This document shows positions 6,988 through 15,019 of a DNA stretch of 15,019 bases, one piece after another (within the stretch, counting starts at the first letter, position 1; each line of letters starts with the position of its first letter). The DNA comes from Planctomycetota bacterium (lineage in GTDB: Bacteria; Planctomycetota; UBA11346), in contig JACDEN010000018.1 of assembly GCA_013816415.1 (NCBI GenBank), positions 1-15,019 on the forward strand, in the 5' to 3' direction. The position numbers and the translations under genes were made by a program. Under the pieces are notes generated by a model. That model saw nothing but the letters and a program-made list of their open reading frames with translations, searched no databases and was not told the origin of the DNA.

Positions 6988-7989
6988 TCAGCGGGTCCAT
7001 GTCCCCGATCGGGCGGCGCGGTTCGCGCGTACACGCTCGAGCAGCCGCTGCTGGGCGATCGGCGCGTTGGAGCGGTTACCCCTCCAGGCGGTGAGCACGG
7101 GTTCCTGGAGCGCGCGGCCGAACGAGAAGCTGAGCGGCCACGGCTGCGGTCCGCGCCGGTTGAGAGCGTCGAGATGGCGCGTCGCCTGTTCCGGCGACTG
7201 GCCGCCGGAGAGGAAGACGATGCCGGGAACCGCGGCCGGCACCTCGCGGCGCAGGCAGCTCAGGGTCGCGTCGGCGACCGCGTCGACATCATCGGCTTGG
7301 CCGCTCGTCGAACCCGGCAGCACCATGTTTGCCTTCAGCAGGATCGCCTCGAGGGCCACCCGCTGTTCGCGCAGGTGCGCGAACACCGCACGCAGGGTCG
7401 CCGCAGTCGCCTCGCCGTGGCGCGCGAGATCGTGGCCGCCATCCATCAGCACCTCGGGTTCGACGATCGGCAGAAGTCCCGCTTCCTGGCACAGCGCGGC
7501 GTAGCGGGCGAGGGCGTGCGCGTTGGCGGCGATGGCGCCGGCGGTGGGACGTTCCCCGCCAACCGTCAGCACCGCCCGCCACTTCGCGAAGCGGGCGCCG
7601 AGCGTGCGATACTCCTCGAGGCGCCGGCGTAGTCCGTCGAGGCCTTCGGTGATGGTTTCTCCGGGAAAGCCGGCGAGCGCAACAGTGCCGGCGTCGACCT
7701 TGATGCCCGGGATGATGCCGCGGCGATCGAGCAGCCGCGGGAACGCGGTGCCATCGGCCGCGGACTGGCGCAGGGTCTCATCGTACAGGATGACGCCGCT
7801 GATCGCCGCATCGATCGCTGGCGCGGAAAAAAGCAGTTCGCGATAGGCGCGGCGGATGTCCGGCGTCGACTCGACCTCGACTTCCGCAAGGCGCTTGGCG
7901 ATGGTGCCGGTGCTCTCGTCGGCGGCGAGGATGCCTTTGCCAGCCGCGACCAGCGTTTCGGCCACCACGTGCAGCGCTGAGGTATCCAT
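6988..7989 (-). CDS. Fructose-bisphosphate aldolase, class I
   Basis: The 333-residue enzyme is of the Schiff-base type known from animals and some bacteria. It splits fructose 1,6-bisphosphate into dihydroxyacetone phosphate and glyceraldehyde 3-phosphate. GKGILAADESTGTIAKR (17-33) carries Asp24, GIIPGIKVD carries Lys97, FAKWR carries Lys136, IVEPEVLMDGGHD carries Glu177 and ILLKANMV carries the Schiff-base Lys219. Each is about ten positions below its rabbit muscle equivalent (33, 107, 146, 187, 229), so the active site is complete. LSGGQSPEQAT (phosphate binding) follows. The C-terminal tail lacks the usual final Tyr and ends SGTWTR. The gene is divergent from the transketolase and followed by the two-helix membrane gene. 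Confidence 0.95.
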   Translation of the reverse strand: MDTSALHVVAETLVAAGKGILAADESTGTIAKRLAEVEVESTPDIRRAYRELLFSAPAIDAAISGVILYDETLRQSAADGTAFPRLLDRRGIIPGIKVDAGTVALAGFPGETITEGLDGLRRRLEEYRTLGARFAKWRAVLTVGGERPTAGAIAANAHALARYAALCQEAGLLPIVEPEVLMDGGHDLARHGEATAATLRAVFAHLREQRVALEAILLKANMVLPGSTSGQADDVDAVADATLSCLRREVPAAVPGIVFLSGGQSPEQATRHLDALNRRGPQPWPLSFSFGRALQEPVLTAWRGNRSNAPIAQQRLLERVRANRAARSGTWTR

Positions 7990-8163
7990 GCCGTCATTAT
8001 GCCGCTACCCCTGGTCTCATCGCGCTGAATCCGAGGAGGCTTTGGCGCTGGGATCGCAGGCGTCCTGGTATCGCGTCCGTGCAAGCGCGTCGGGATGCCG
8101 GGTGGGAGCCTCCGAGTTCAGGATATCATACCAGGGCCCACGTCTCGCCTGAGGACATCCGCC
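7990..8163. promoter_or_regulatory. Divergent promoter region of aldolase and transketolase
   Basis: The 174 bases between the two start codons must hold both promoters, which allows coordinated control of two sugar-phosphate enzymes. A GAGGA at 8151-8155 is the transketolase ribosome site. On the minus side AGGGG stands about 20 bases before the aldolase ATG, too far to be a normal site. I see no clear operator dyad. Confidence 0.5.
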
Positions 8164-10050
8164 ATGACCACTGCCGACCTTTGGCGCCCGCTTGCCCAAC
8201 GCCTGCGCGCCGACAGCATCCGCTGCACCACCGCCGCCGGCTCGGGCCATCCCTCGTCGAGCCTGTCGGCCGCCGATCTGATGGCGGTCCTGGCGGCGTC
8301 GCATTTGCGCTTCGCCGTGGATGATCCGCGGCTGGCGACCAACGACCACCTGGTGTTCTCCAAGGGACATGCCAGCCCGCTGCTCTACTCGCTGCTGAAG
8401 GCGATCGGGTTGATCGGCGACACCGAACTGATGAGCCTGCGCACGAGGGGTTCAAGGCTCGAAGGTCATCCGACGCCGTCGATCCCCGCCGTCGATGCCG
8501 CCACCGGATCGCTCGGCCAGGGGCTTGCCATCGCGGTCGGCATGGCGCTCTCCGGCAAGCGCATCGAGCACCTGCCCTACCGCTGCTGGGTCCTGCTCGG
8601 CGACTCCGAGATGAGCGAAGGCTCGATCTGGGAGGCCTTCGCCACCGCCAGCCATTACCTGCTCGATAACCTGATCGCCATCATCGACGTCAACCGCCTC
8701 GGACAACGCGGCGAGACTGCGCTCGGCTGGCACACCGAGATCTACGAGGAACGGGCGCGCGCCTTCGGTTGGAACGTCATCCTGGTGGATGGCCACGATC
8801 ACGCCGCCATCGACCGGGCCTATCGTGACGCGGCGGAGGCGGGCGGACATCCGGGCCAGCCGACCTGCATCGTCGCGCGCACGATCAAGGGCAAGGGCGT
8901 CTCGTTCATCGCCGACCAGGACGGCTGGCATGGCAAGGCGCTGTCGATCGAGGAGTCGCAGCGCGCGCTCGCCGAGATCGGGGCGCCGGAGAGCATCACG
9001 GTGCTGCCGGCGCGTCCCGAAGCACCTCCATCGGTGGGACAGCCGCCGCCAAGCCCATTGGAACTTCCCAAGTTCGCCATCGGCAGCGCGGTGGCGACGC
9101 GACACGCTTACGGCGAGGCTCTGCGCGCCCTCGGTGCGTCGCGCGCCGACGTGGTCGCGCTCGATGGCGAGGTGTCGAATTCGACCTATGCCGACATCTT
9201 CAAGAAGGCGTTCCCAGATCGCTTCTTCGAGATGTACATCGCCGAGCAGCAGCTGGTGAGCGCCACGCAGGGCATCTCGGCGCGCGGCATCGTTGCATTC
9301 TCCTCGACCTTCGCCGCCTTCCTCAGCCGCGCCCATGACCAGCTGCGGATGGCGGCGGTGTCGCGCGCCGATCTGCGTCTGTGCGGCTCGCACGCCGGGG
9401 TTTCGATCGGCGAGGACGGCCCCTCGCAGATGGCGCTCGAGGACATCGCCATGCTCCGCGCGCTCCATGGCAGCACCGTGCTCTATCCCTGCGATGCGGT
9501 GTCGACCGCGCAGCTGGTGGTGGCGATGGCGGATCTGCACGGCATCAGCTATGTGCGGACGACGCGCGAGAAGACGCCAGTCCTCTATCCTGCCGGTGAG
9601 CGCTTTCCCATCGGTGGCTGCAAGCGCCTGCGCTCGTCCGCATCCGATCGCGCCACCATCATCGCCGCGGGCATCACCGTCCACGAGGCTCTGAAGGCCG
9701 CCGATGCGCTCGCGCGCGATGGGGTCGCGGTGCGCGTGATCGACCTCTATTCGGTGAAGCCGCTGGATGCGCGCGCGCTGCGCGAGGCCGCGGATGAGAC
9801 CGGACGGCTGATCGTCGTCGAGGATCACCGGCCCGAGGGCGGGATCGGCGAGGCGGTGGCCGCCGCGCTCACCATCGATGGCGGACGGATGCCCCTGTTC
9901 CGGTCACTGGCGGTGCGCGCGATGCCTGGATCGGCTTCGCCGGCCGAGCAGCTGGAGATCCACGGCATCTCTGCGCGGGCCATCGAGCAGGCGGCGCACG
10001 ACCTGATCGGTCGGGACGTACTGGCGCACGACCTCGCCGTCCGGCAGTGA
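8164..10050 (+). CDS. tkt: Transketolase, single-chain
   Basis: The 628-residue enzyme moves two-carbon units between sugar phosphates in the pentose phosphate or Calvin-type cycles, using thiamine diphosphate. The N-terminal domain has TTAAGSGHPSSSLSAADL (22-39), KGHASPLLYS, TGSLGQGLAIAVGMA (114-128) and the cofactor motif GDSEMSEGSIWEAF (146-159), with Asn177 in DVNRLGQ. The pyrimidine domain has GEDGPSQMALEDIAMLRAL, and the C-terminal domain ends the chain. This is the short, animal-like form rather than the longer E. coli TktA form. I chose ATG 8164 because GAGGA lies eight bases before it and the sequence begins MTTADLWRPLAQRLRADSIR. An in-frame ATG at 8095 would add 23 residues with no family look. 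Its stop is 21 bases from the convergent sigma factor gene end. Confidence 0.95.
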   Translation: MTTADLWRPLAQRLRADSIRCTTAAGSGHPSSSLSAADLMAVLAASHLRFAVDDPRLATNDHLVFSKGHASPLLYSLLKAIGLIGDTELMSLRTRGSRLEGHPTPSIPAVDAATGSLGQGLAIAVGMALSGKRIEHLPYRCWVLLGDSEMSEGSIWEAFATASHYLLDNLIAIIDVNRLGQRGETALGWHTEIYEERARAFGWNVILVDGHDHAAIDRAYRDAAEAGGHPGQPTCIVARTIKGKGVSFIADQDGWHGKALSIEESQRALAEIGAPESITVLPARPEAPPSVGQPPPSPLELPKFAIGSAVATRHAYGEALRALGASRADVVALDGEVSNSTYADIFKKAFPDRFFEMYIAEQQLVSATQGISARGIVAFSSTFAAFLSRAHDQLRMAAVSRADLRLCGSHAGVSIGEDGPSQMALEDIAMLRALHGSTVLYPCDAVSTAQLVVAMADLHGISYVRTTREKTPVLYPAGERFPIGGCKRLRSSASDRATIIAAGITVHEALKAADALARDGVAVRVIDLYSVKPLDARALREAADETGRLIVVEDHRPEGGIGEAVAAALTIDGGRMPLFRSLAVRAMPGSASPAEQLEIHGISARAIEQAAHDLIGRDVLAHDLAVRQ

Positions 10051-10071
10051 TCCTAGCAACGACCTCTGCGG

Positions 10072-11715
<1,644 letters not shown>

Positions 11716-11717
11716 GG

Positions 11718-12050
11718 TCAAACCTCCCGGCGTCGCGTGGGAGTGATGGGAAGCAAGAGATCCTCGACTCCGCGCAGGAGGCGGATCGAGCGGATTCCGG
11801 CGGGATCCTGCTGCGTGATCATGATCTCTTCGCCACCGTGGACGACGTGGCTGTTGGTGAGGATGAATCCGTCGCCGGAGAAGACGAAGCCCGAACCCGA
11901 GCCGCCGGGAGCGCCTCGAGAAGGAGACGCCGCATCGGGGGCTGGCTTACCCTGGACCTCGACGCGCACGACGGAGGGCCCCACCGTGGCGAGCGTCGCG
12001 CTCACCGATTCGGAATAGGCATTCAACCGGGGCTCATTGATGATGTTCAT
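11718..12050 (-). CDS. HtrA/DegP-type serine protease with internal deletion (remnant)
   Basis: The 110-residue product starts like an S1C protease domain: ATVGPSVVRVEV (21-32), then GSGSGFVFSGDGFILTNSHVVHGG (50-73) with the catalytic-type His68. After EEIMI (75-78) the family sequence stops. The next residues (DPAGIRSIRLLRGVEDLLLPITPTRR, 82-107) resemble the last two strands of a PDZ domain, which normally ends such proteases. The catalytic Asp and Ser, and most of the PDZ domain, are absent, so proteolysis is not expected. The frame is open and ends with TGA two bases before the sigma factor ATG, whose ribosome site it contains. It may be a decayed gene or a retained small protein. Full-length relatives have roughly 300 or more residues. 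The PDZ match is my reading by eye. Confidence 0.72.
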   Translation of the reverse strand: MNIINEPRLNAYSESVSATLATVGPSVVRVEVQGKPAPDAASPSRGAPGGSGSGFVFSGDGFILTNSHVVHGGEEIMITQQDPAGIRSIRLLRGVEDLLLPITPTRRREV

Positions 12051-12090
12051 AGCGGGTCCTGGCTGCGTCCTCCTCGATGAAGGACGGCGC

Positions 12091-12408
12091 TCACGAGTGC
12101 GATATGACGAAATTCCTGAGTTGGGTCTCAGACTGGAACCCCATGGTCCGGCCGACCGCGCGGCCGTCCTTGAACAGGATCAGCGTCGGGATGCTTTGGA
12201 TGGCGTATTCCTGCGCCAACCCGGGGTTGCTGTCGATGTCGACCTTACCGACGAGGTGGCTCGCCGAGAGATCGGCCGCCAGCTTGTCGACTACCGGGGC
12301 GATCATCTTGCAGGGGCCGCACCACGAAGCCCAGAAATCGACGAGGACCGGCTTGTCGCTCGCGAGGACCTCGTCGCTGAATGTCGATTGGGTGAAGGAT
12401 TTCGTCAT
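12091..12408 (-). CDS. trx: Thioredoxin
   Basis: The 105-residue protein is a complete single-domain thioredoxin, a cytoplasmic dithiol reductant that also serves ribonucleotide reductase and peroxiredoxins. VLVDFWASWCGPCKMIAP (21-38) holds the redox pair Cys30 and Cys33. GKVDIDSNPGLAQEYAIQSIPTLILFKDGR (54-83) holds cis-Pro74. Asp24 in LVDFWA is the usual buried acid. I chose ATG 12408, which has GGAG at 12417-12420 eight bases upstream. A GTG at 12417 would add three residues but overlaps that site. It is followed after 40 bases by the HtrA remnant and then the sigma factor, all on one strand, so one transcript is plausible. An ArsR-like operator stands about 160 bases upstream. Confidence 0.95.
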   Translation of the reverse strand: MTKSFTQSTFSDEVLASDKPVLVDFWASWCGPCKMIAPVVDKLAADLSASHLVGKVDIDSNPGLAQEYAIQSIPTLILFKDGRAVGRTMGFQSETQLRNFVISHS

Positions 12409-12568
12409 GGCTCTCACTCCGTATACGCTGATTTCAGGTGGATGGATGTGCGAACGAGCGCGTTCGGTGATGGGCGCGTACTCGTTGCTGCGGTCGCTGG
12501 AGACCAGCGCGGGCAGCGAGAAGGGGAAGGCCGGTCAACATGACTCGCTCTCGGACCGTCAAAACGAC

Positions 12569-12588
12569 ATATAGATATATGTCTATAT
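12569..12588. promoter_or_regulatory. Probable ArsR-type operator upstream of thioredoxin
   Basis: The 20-base site contains perfect 7-base arms, ATATAGA and TCTATAT, separated by six bases. It is strikingly AT-rich in GC-rich surroundings. It agrees at 15 of 20 positions, in the same orientation, with 13093-13112 in front of the arsR-like gene. ArsR proteins bind dyads of this size as dimers, and ATAT-rich arms are common among their sites. Binding by the neighbouring ArsR protein is inferred, not shown. The promoter of the thioredoxin operon may overlap it. Confidence 0.6.
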
Positions 12589-12712
12589 TTAAGAGGCTGC
12601 GGCATCGGGATCTGCCGCGTGAACAGCCGACTGGGATGCGGTTGGCCGATAGGCATGAGCGGCGAGCGTGCCGAAAATCTGTTTGACGCCGCCGCAGCCC
12701 CGCCATCCGCCT

Positions 12713-12768
12713 CGAAGCTAAAGCTAAAGCTAAACACCTGCGGTGCGCGCCACCGCTAAAGCTAAAGC
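12713..12768. repeat. Hexamer array 5 with interrupting hairpin, 3' of the arsR-like gene
   Basis: CGAAGC (12713-12718), TAAAGC twice and a partial TAAA (to 12734) are interrupted by a 22-base GC-rich insert (12735-12756), which contains the small hairpin GGTG/CACC. TAAAGC twice more (12757-12768) follows. The array ends four bases from the stop of the arsR-like gene, so it forms the 3' end of that transcript. Bases 12707-12734 are identical to 6373-6400 of array 4, including eight non-repeat bases. Confidence 0.92.
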
Positions 12769-12772
12769 CTTT

Positions 12773-13084
12773 TCATCTCTTCCTGTGCGGCGCCGCCGCC
12801 ACCAATCCCAGCCGGCGCTGCAACTCCGACACGTACGCCGCCATCACTGGTTGATTGAAACGGAAATAGGCGAATTGGCCGTGCTTCCTGCGTTCGATCA
12901 GTTCGGCGGTGACCAGTTCCTTCAGGTGGTGCGAGATGGTGGCCTGGGATACTGAACAGTGGTCGACGATCTCAGAACAGCACAGTTCGCCCGAGGCGGC
13001 GATCTTCTCGAGGATGCGGCAGCGTTGGCCATCGGCCAGCGCCTTGGCGATGCGATCGAAGGTTGCGGAGGCGAGCGATCCCAT
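12773..13084 (-). CDS. ArsR/SmtB-family transcriptional repressor
   Basis: The 103-residue protein is a winged-helix repressor of the usual ArsR length. Core signs are LADGQRCRILEKIAASGELCCSEIVDH (17-42), the recognition helix region SVSQATISHHLKELVTAELIERR (44-66) and the wing KHGQFAYFRFN (68-78). It has four cysteines: 22, 35, 36 and 43. The classic metal-site pattern CVCD is absent; CCSE stands in its place, with Cys43 seven residues on. A thiol switch (oxidant or persulfide sensing) or a variant metal/arsenic site are both possible. The start ATG 13084 lies only eight bases from a probable operator (13093-13112), which suggests self-repression. No ribosome site is seen. Thioredoxin lies downstream on the same strand after array 5. 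Confidence 0.9.
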   Translation of the reverse strand: MGSLASATFDRIAKALADGQRCRILEKIAASGELCCSEIVDHCSVSQATISHHLKELVTAELIERRKHGQFAYFRFNQPVMAAYVSELQRRLGLVAAAPHRKR

Positions 13085-13092
13085 GGCGGATC

Positions 13093-13112
13093 ATATTGAT
13101 ATCCGTCGATAC
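13093..13112. promoter_or_regulatory. Probable ArsR self-regulation operator
   Basis: The site ATATTGATATCCGTCGATAC has imperfect arms (five of seven pairs, six-base spacer) and aligns without gaps to 12569-12588. It lies eight bases upstream of the repressor start codon, so bound protein would block transcription start or early elongation. The short distance leaves almost no room for a normal leader. Confidence 0.55.
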
Positions 13113-13142
13113 GTCATGGTCAATCCGCGCGGCTGCGCTCAT

Positions 13143-13460
13143 TCACGATTCCTGATGGGGGACGTCCATGCGGATGAACTGGGTGCTGCTCGCGATGCGG
13201 CCCGACTCGACGAGGGAGGCGATGGTCACCGCGGCGGGAGCGCCGTTGGGCGTCGTGAGGCCGCGCCAGGTCCACCGCCCGGCGAAATCGCAGGCCCACT
13301 TCGGGGTGAGCCGCGATCGCCACTCGTCCTCAGTGGCGGCGGGCCAGAACTCGGTCGCTCCCGAGGTGCTCAGGACCATCATGACCAGCCATTCCTGCAC
13401 CGTGCCGGTCTGGAAGGTGACCGTGATGCGATGGGTGGGACTCCACGGCGGTCGGGTCAT
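13143..13460 (-). CDS. Conserved-looking protein of unknown function, 105 residues
   Basis: The product has balanced composition with six tryptophans, no membrane helix and no signal peptide: MTRPPWSPTHRITVTFQTG at the start, EFWPAATEDEWRSRLTPKW and FAGRWTWRGLTTPNGAP in the middle, and a polar tail ending VPHQES. The alternation of strands suggests a small beta-rich domain, but I do not recognise the family. An AGGGA lies about ten bases before ATG 13460. The gene lies 58 bases upstream of the arsR-like start, on the same strand. A plus-strand frame overlapping it is longer but Arg/Ser-rich and lacks a good start, so the minus-strand reading is preferred. Confidence 0.6.
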   Translation of the reverse strand: MTRPPWSPTHRITVTFQTGTVQEWLVMMVLSTSGATEFWPAATEDEWRSRLTPKWACDFAGRWTWRGLTTPNGAPAAVTIASLVESGRIASSTQFIRMDVPHQES

Positions 13461-13597
13461 GCGGCCATCCCTGCGGCATTGGCGTGCGCACGGAGGTGCG
13501 ACGACAGCGCTCGGGGAGGATACGGCTCTTATGGGAACATTACCGGAAGCGGTCTTGGGAGCACGCGCGGGTCTCGGCGGCTGCTCCGCCTCGCGGA

Positions 13598-13780
13598 TCA
13601 GGCTTCGGCGTCCTCGTCCTCGTCAGGAGCGTCCTTCTCTTCGCGATCGACGCCTTCGGCCATGTCGGCGTTCTCGTCTTCGACGATCTCCATGAACTCG
13701 GTCAGGGCGTCCATGATGGCTTCGTTGGTCTTGAAGCCTTCGCCCTTGAGCAATTTGATGATGTCGCGATCGATCGGCAC
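13598..13780 (-). CDS. Small acidic protein, 60 residues, unknown function
   Basis: The gene starts with GTG at 13780, preceded by a good ribosome site (AAGGGAG, about five bases upstream). The product begins MPIDRDIIKLLKGEGFKTNE, likely two short helices. It continues with AIMDALTEFMEIVEDENADM and ends in an acidic tail rich in Asp and Glu (DAPDEDEDAEA). The net charge is strongly negative. I do not recognise it; a helical, partly disordered adaptor or inhibitor of a basic partner would fit such a composition but is speculative. It is divergent from the histidine kinase gene (181 bases between starts) and lies 137 bases upstream of the unknown protein on the same strand. Confidence 0.65.
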   Translation of the reverse strand: MPIDRDIIKLLKGEGFKTNEAIMDALTEFMEIVEDENADMAEGVDREEKDAPDEDEDAEA

Positions 13781-13814
13781 GGTGGCTCCCTTCGTCTCTG
13801 GTCATGGCTTATGC

Positions 13815-13852
13815 AGGGTCCCCGGGAAAGCCACCGTGGGTACCTGGACCCT
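13815..13852. promoter_or_regulatory. Nested dyads in the divergent region before the histidine kinase
   Basis: AGGGTCC (13815-13821) and GGACCCT (13846-13852) form a 7-bp inverted repeat. Inside its loop is a further palindrome CCACCGTGG (13831-13839). The position between two divergent genes fits an operator or a structured leader, but no factor can be named. Confidence 0.35.
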
Positions 13853-13960
13853 CGGTCGGTGTCCGACGCGTAGCAGGTTGGCAGGATTGGCAGGGCACGG
13901 TTTCCGGCACCGCCAACGATCCGGATCACCTCGGCCCCAGGGCCACCCGGGGATCAGGCC

Positions 13961-15019
13961 ATGAGCGACGTCGGGCGAGCGGTGATCGAGATGCCTGAAA
14001 GCGAGGATTCGCTGCGCGGAGAGGCCCAGAGATCACGCTCGGGGCTCGATCGGATCAGCATCGCGGTCCTCATCTTCGATTGCGACCTGGTCCTCCGCCA
14101 GATCAACCGCTGCGCGCTGGAGGGGATCGGGGCCCATCTCGAGCATGCGATCGGCCGGTCGCTTCACGCGATCCTCGCCGACCGCTACGATTCCGAGACC
14201 TGCGCATCGCTCGTCGCGCACTTCGAACGCACCCTGCGTACCGGCGTCGCCTACCGCCAGCGGGAATGGTCGCTCGGAAAGAAGAAGAAGGATCCGGAGG
14301 ACCGCTTCATCGATTGGGAGATCCAGCAGCTGCAGCGCCCGGACGGCAGTCCCGACGGCGTGCTGCTGTCCGCGACCGACGTGACGAATCAGGTACTCGT
14401 GCGGCGTGAACTGGAGCAGGTCTCGAAGCGCTACCAGGCCTTCGCCGATGGGCTCCCGCAGCTCGCCTACACCGTCCAGCCGGACGGCGGGCTCGATTAC
14501 GTGAACCGACTGTGGCGCAGCTACACGGGGCTCGATCTCGAGCGGACGCGCGGCTCGGGTTGGCGGGCGGCCATCCATCCAGACGACCTGCCTCCGACCG
14601 ACGCCGGATGGGACCGCGCCCGGGCCATCGGCTGTCCGTTCGAACTGGAGCAGCGCATCCGCGCCTTCGACGGAGCCTACCGCTGGCATCTGACCCGCTG
14701 CTGGCCGGTGCGCGGTGAAAACGGCGACATCGTGCAATGGATCGGCACCTGCACCGACATCCATCACAAGCGAGCGCACGAGGAGGCCATCCGGCAGGCG
14801 AACAGCGAACTCCAGCAGTTCGCGTATGTCGCCTCGCACGATCTGCAGGAGCCCCTGCGCATGGTGACGGGATATCTGTCGCTGCTGCAGCGGCGCTGCT
14901 CCGCGAGCCTCGACGAGGCGGCGAAGGAATACGTCGGCTTCGCCTTCGATGGCGCCACCCGCATGCAGAAACTCATCCTGCATCTGCTGGACTTCGCCCG
15001 GGTCGGTCAGGGCAGTCTG
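13961..15019 (+). CDS. PAS-domain sensor histidine kinase, N-terminal part (3' end outside the window)
   Basis: The frame is open from ATG 13961 to the window end (353 codons) with no stop. Residues about 28-145 form a first PAS domain (SIAVLIFDCDLVLRQINR ... LLSATDVTNQ). Residues 155-270 form a PAS_3-type second domain (LPQLAYTVQPDGGLDYVNRLW, WRAAIHPDDLP, WIGTCTDIHHKR). Residues 276-353 begin the dimerisation and phosphoacceptor domain with the H box FAYVASHDLQEPLRMV, His293 being the site of phosphorylation. No membrane helix or signal peptide is present, so it is a cytoplasmic sensor. The ATPase domain would follow outside the window. The ribosome site is weak (GGGG about eight bases before ATG); ATG 13991 is a possible later start. 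The signal is unknown. Confidence 0.93.
   Translation, partial: MSDVGRAVIEMPESEDSLRGEAQRSRSGLDRISIAVLIFDCDLVLRQINRCALEGIGAHLEHAIGRSLHAILADRYDSETCASLVAHFERTLRTGVAYRQREWSLGKKKKDPEDRFIDWEIQQLQRPDGSPDGVLLSATDVTNQVLVRRELEQVSKRYQAFADGLPQLAYTVQPDGGLDYVNRLWRSYTGLDLERTRGSGWRAAIHPDDLPPTDAGWDRARAIGCPFELEQRIRAFDGAYRWHLTRCWPVRGENGDIVQWIGTCTDIHHKRAHEEAIRQANSELQQFAYVASHDLQEPLRMVTGYLSLLQRRCSASLDEAAKEYVGFAFDGATRMQKLILHLLDFARVGQGSL

Larger units (their letters stand above)
12409..12772. other. Intergenic region between arsR-like gene and thioredoxin
   Basis: About 360 bases without a supported gene. It holds the AT-rich dyad at 12569-12588 and hexamer array 5 at 12713-12768. The thioredoxin reading frame stays open upstream to a TGA near 12541, but no start with a ribosome site is present. 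The other minus-strand frames here are short, Arg/Ser-rich and start-less or repeat-derived. A long leader of about 150 bases on the thioredoxin transcript is therefore likely. Confidence 0.5.

Noticed and set aside
8452..9828. Long minus-strand open frame opposite the transketolase
   Set aside because: It is an antisense shadow of a clearly identified gene, with Arg/His/Asp-rich text and no domain.
12414..12737. Minus-strand frames between the arsR-like gene and thioredoxin as genes, including an in-frame extension of thioredoxin
   Set aside because: They are Ser/Arg/Pro-rich or lack a start codon with a ribosome site, and the extension is blocked by a TGA near 12541. The operator and repeat array occupy part of the same DNA.
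12909..13964. Long plus-strand open frame across the arsR-like and following genes
   Set aside because: It covers three minus-strand genes with better starts and recognisable or balanced sequence; its own translation is Ser/Arg/Gly-rich.

Overview
The window is a GC-rich bacterial chromosome segment with dense genes on both strands. It shows no tRNA, rRNA, CRISPR array, transposase or phage gene. The best lineage clue is the primary-type sigma factor at 10072-11715. Its short N-terminal part, its arginine-rich linker and its conserved core (QAMSSGNLRLVVSIAKRYR, then HPTRARKLEGF) recall the RpoD proteins of Planctomycetota and related PVC bacteria rather than the longer proteobacterial form. 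This is a judgement from remembered family features, so the lineage call is moderate at best.

Layout, left part: the 3' end of a DUF1854 gene (1-367), an AraC-type regulator (512-1360), a secreted YceI-like protein (1600-2145), a membrane acyltransferase of family 3 (2529-3659), a 49-residue basic small protein on the minus strand (3763-3912) and a membrane-bound ion-pumping pyrophosphatase (4211-6337). Middle part: a two-helix membrane protein and a class I fructose-bisphosphate aldolase on the minus strand (6560-7989), then a divergent transketolase on the plus strand (8164-10050). These place glycolysis and pentose-phosphate carbon exchange beside PPi-driven ion pumping. Right part: a minus-strand run from an acidic small protein (13598-13780) and an unknown protein (13143-13460) through an ArsR-type repressor (12773-13084), thioredoxin (12091-12408) and a gutted HtrA-type protease (11718-12050) to the sigma factor (10072-11715). 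A plus-strand PAS-domain histidine kinase (13961 to the window end) is cut off within its kinase core.

Two structural themes stand out. First, six-base tandem repeats of the form NNNAGC (or its complement GCTNNN) lie between genes at five places. They use different variants (TAAAGC, CAAAGC, CGTAGC, AGTAGC, CGAAGC). One array supplies the stop codon of the YceI gene. Another is a head-to-head pair that forms a perfect 36-bp inverted repeat between two convergent genes. Second, two similar AT-rich dyads in this GC-rich DNA, one upstream of arsR and one upstream of the thioredoxin gene, suggest a small ArsR-controlled redox regulon that may read into the sigma factor gene.

Most of the window is ordinary metabolism and regulation. 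The unusual parts are the hexamer arrays, the internally deleted HtrA gene between thioredoxin and the sigma factor, and several small unrecognised proteins.
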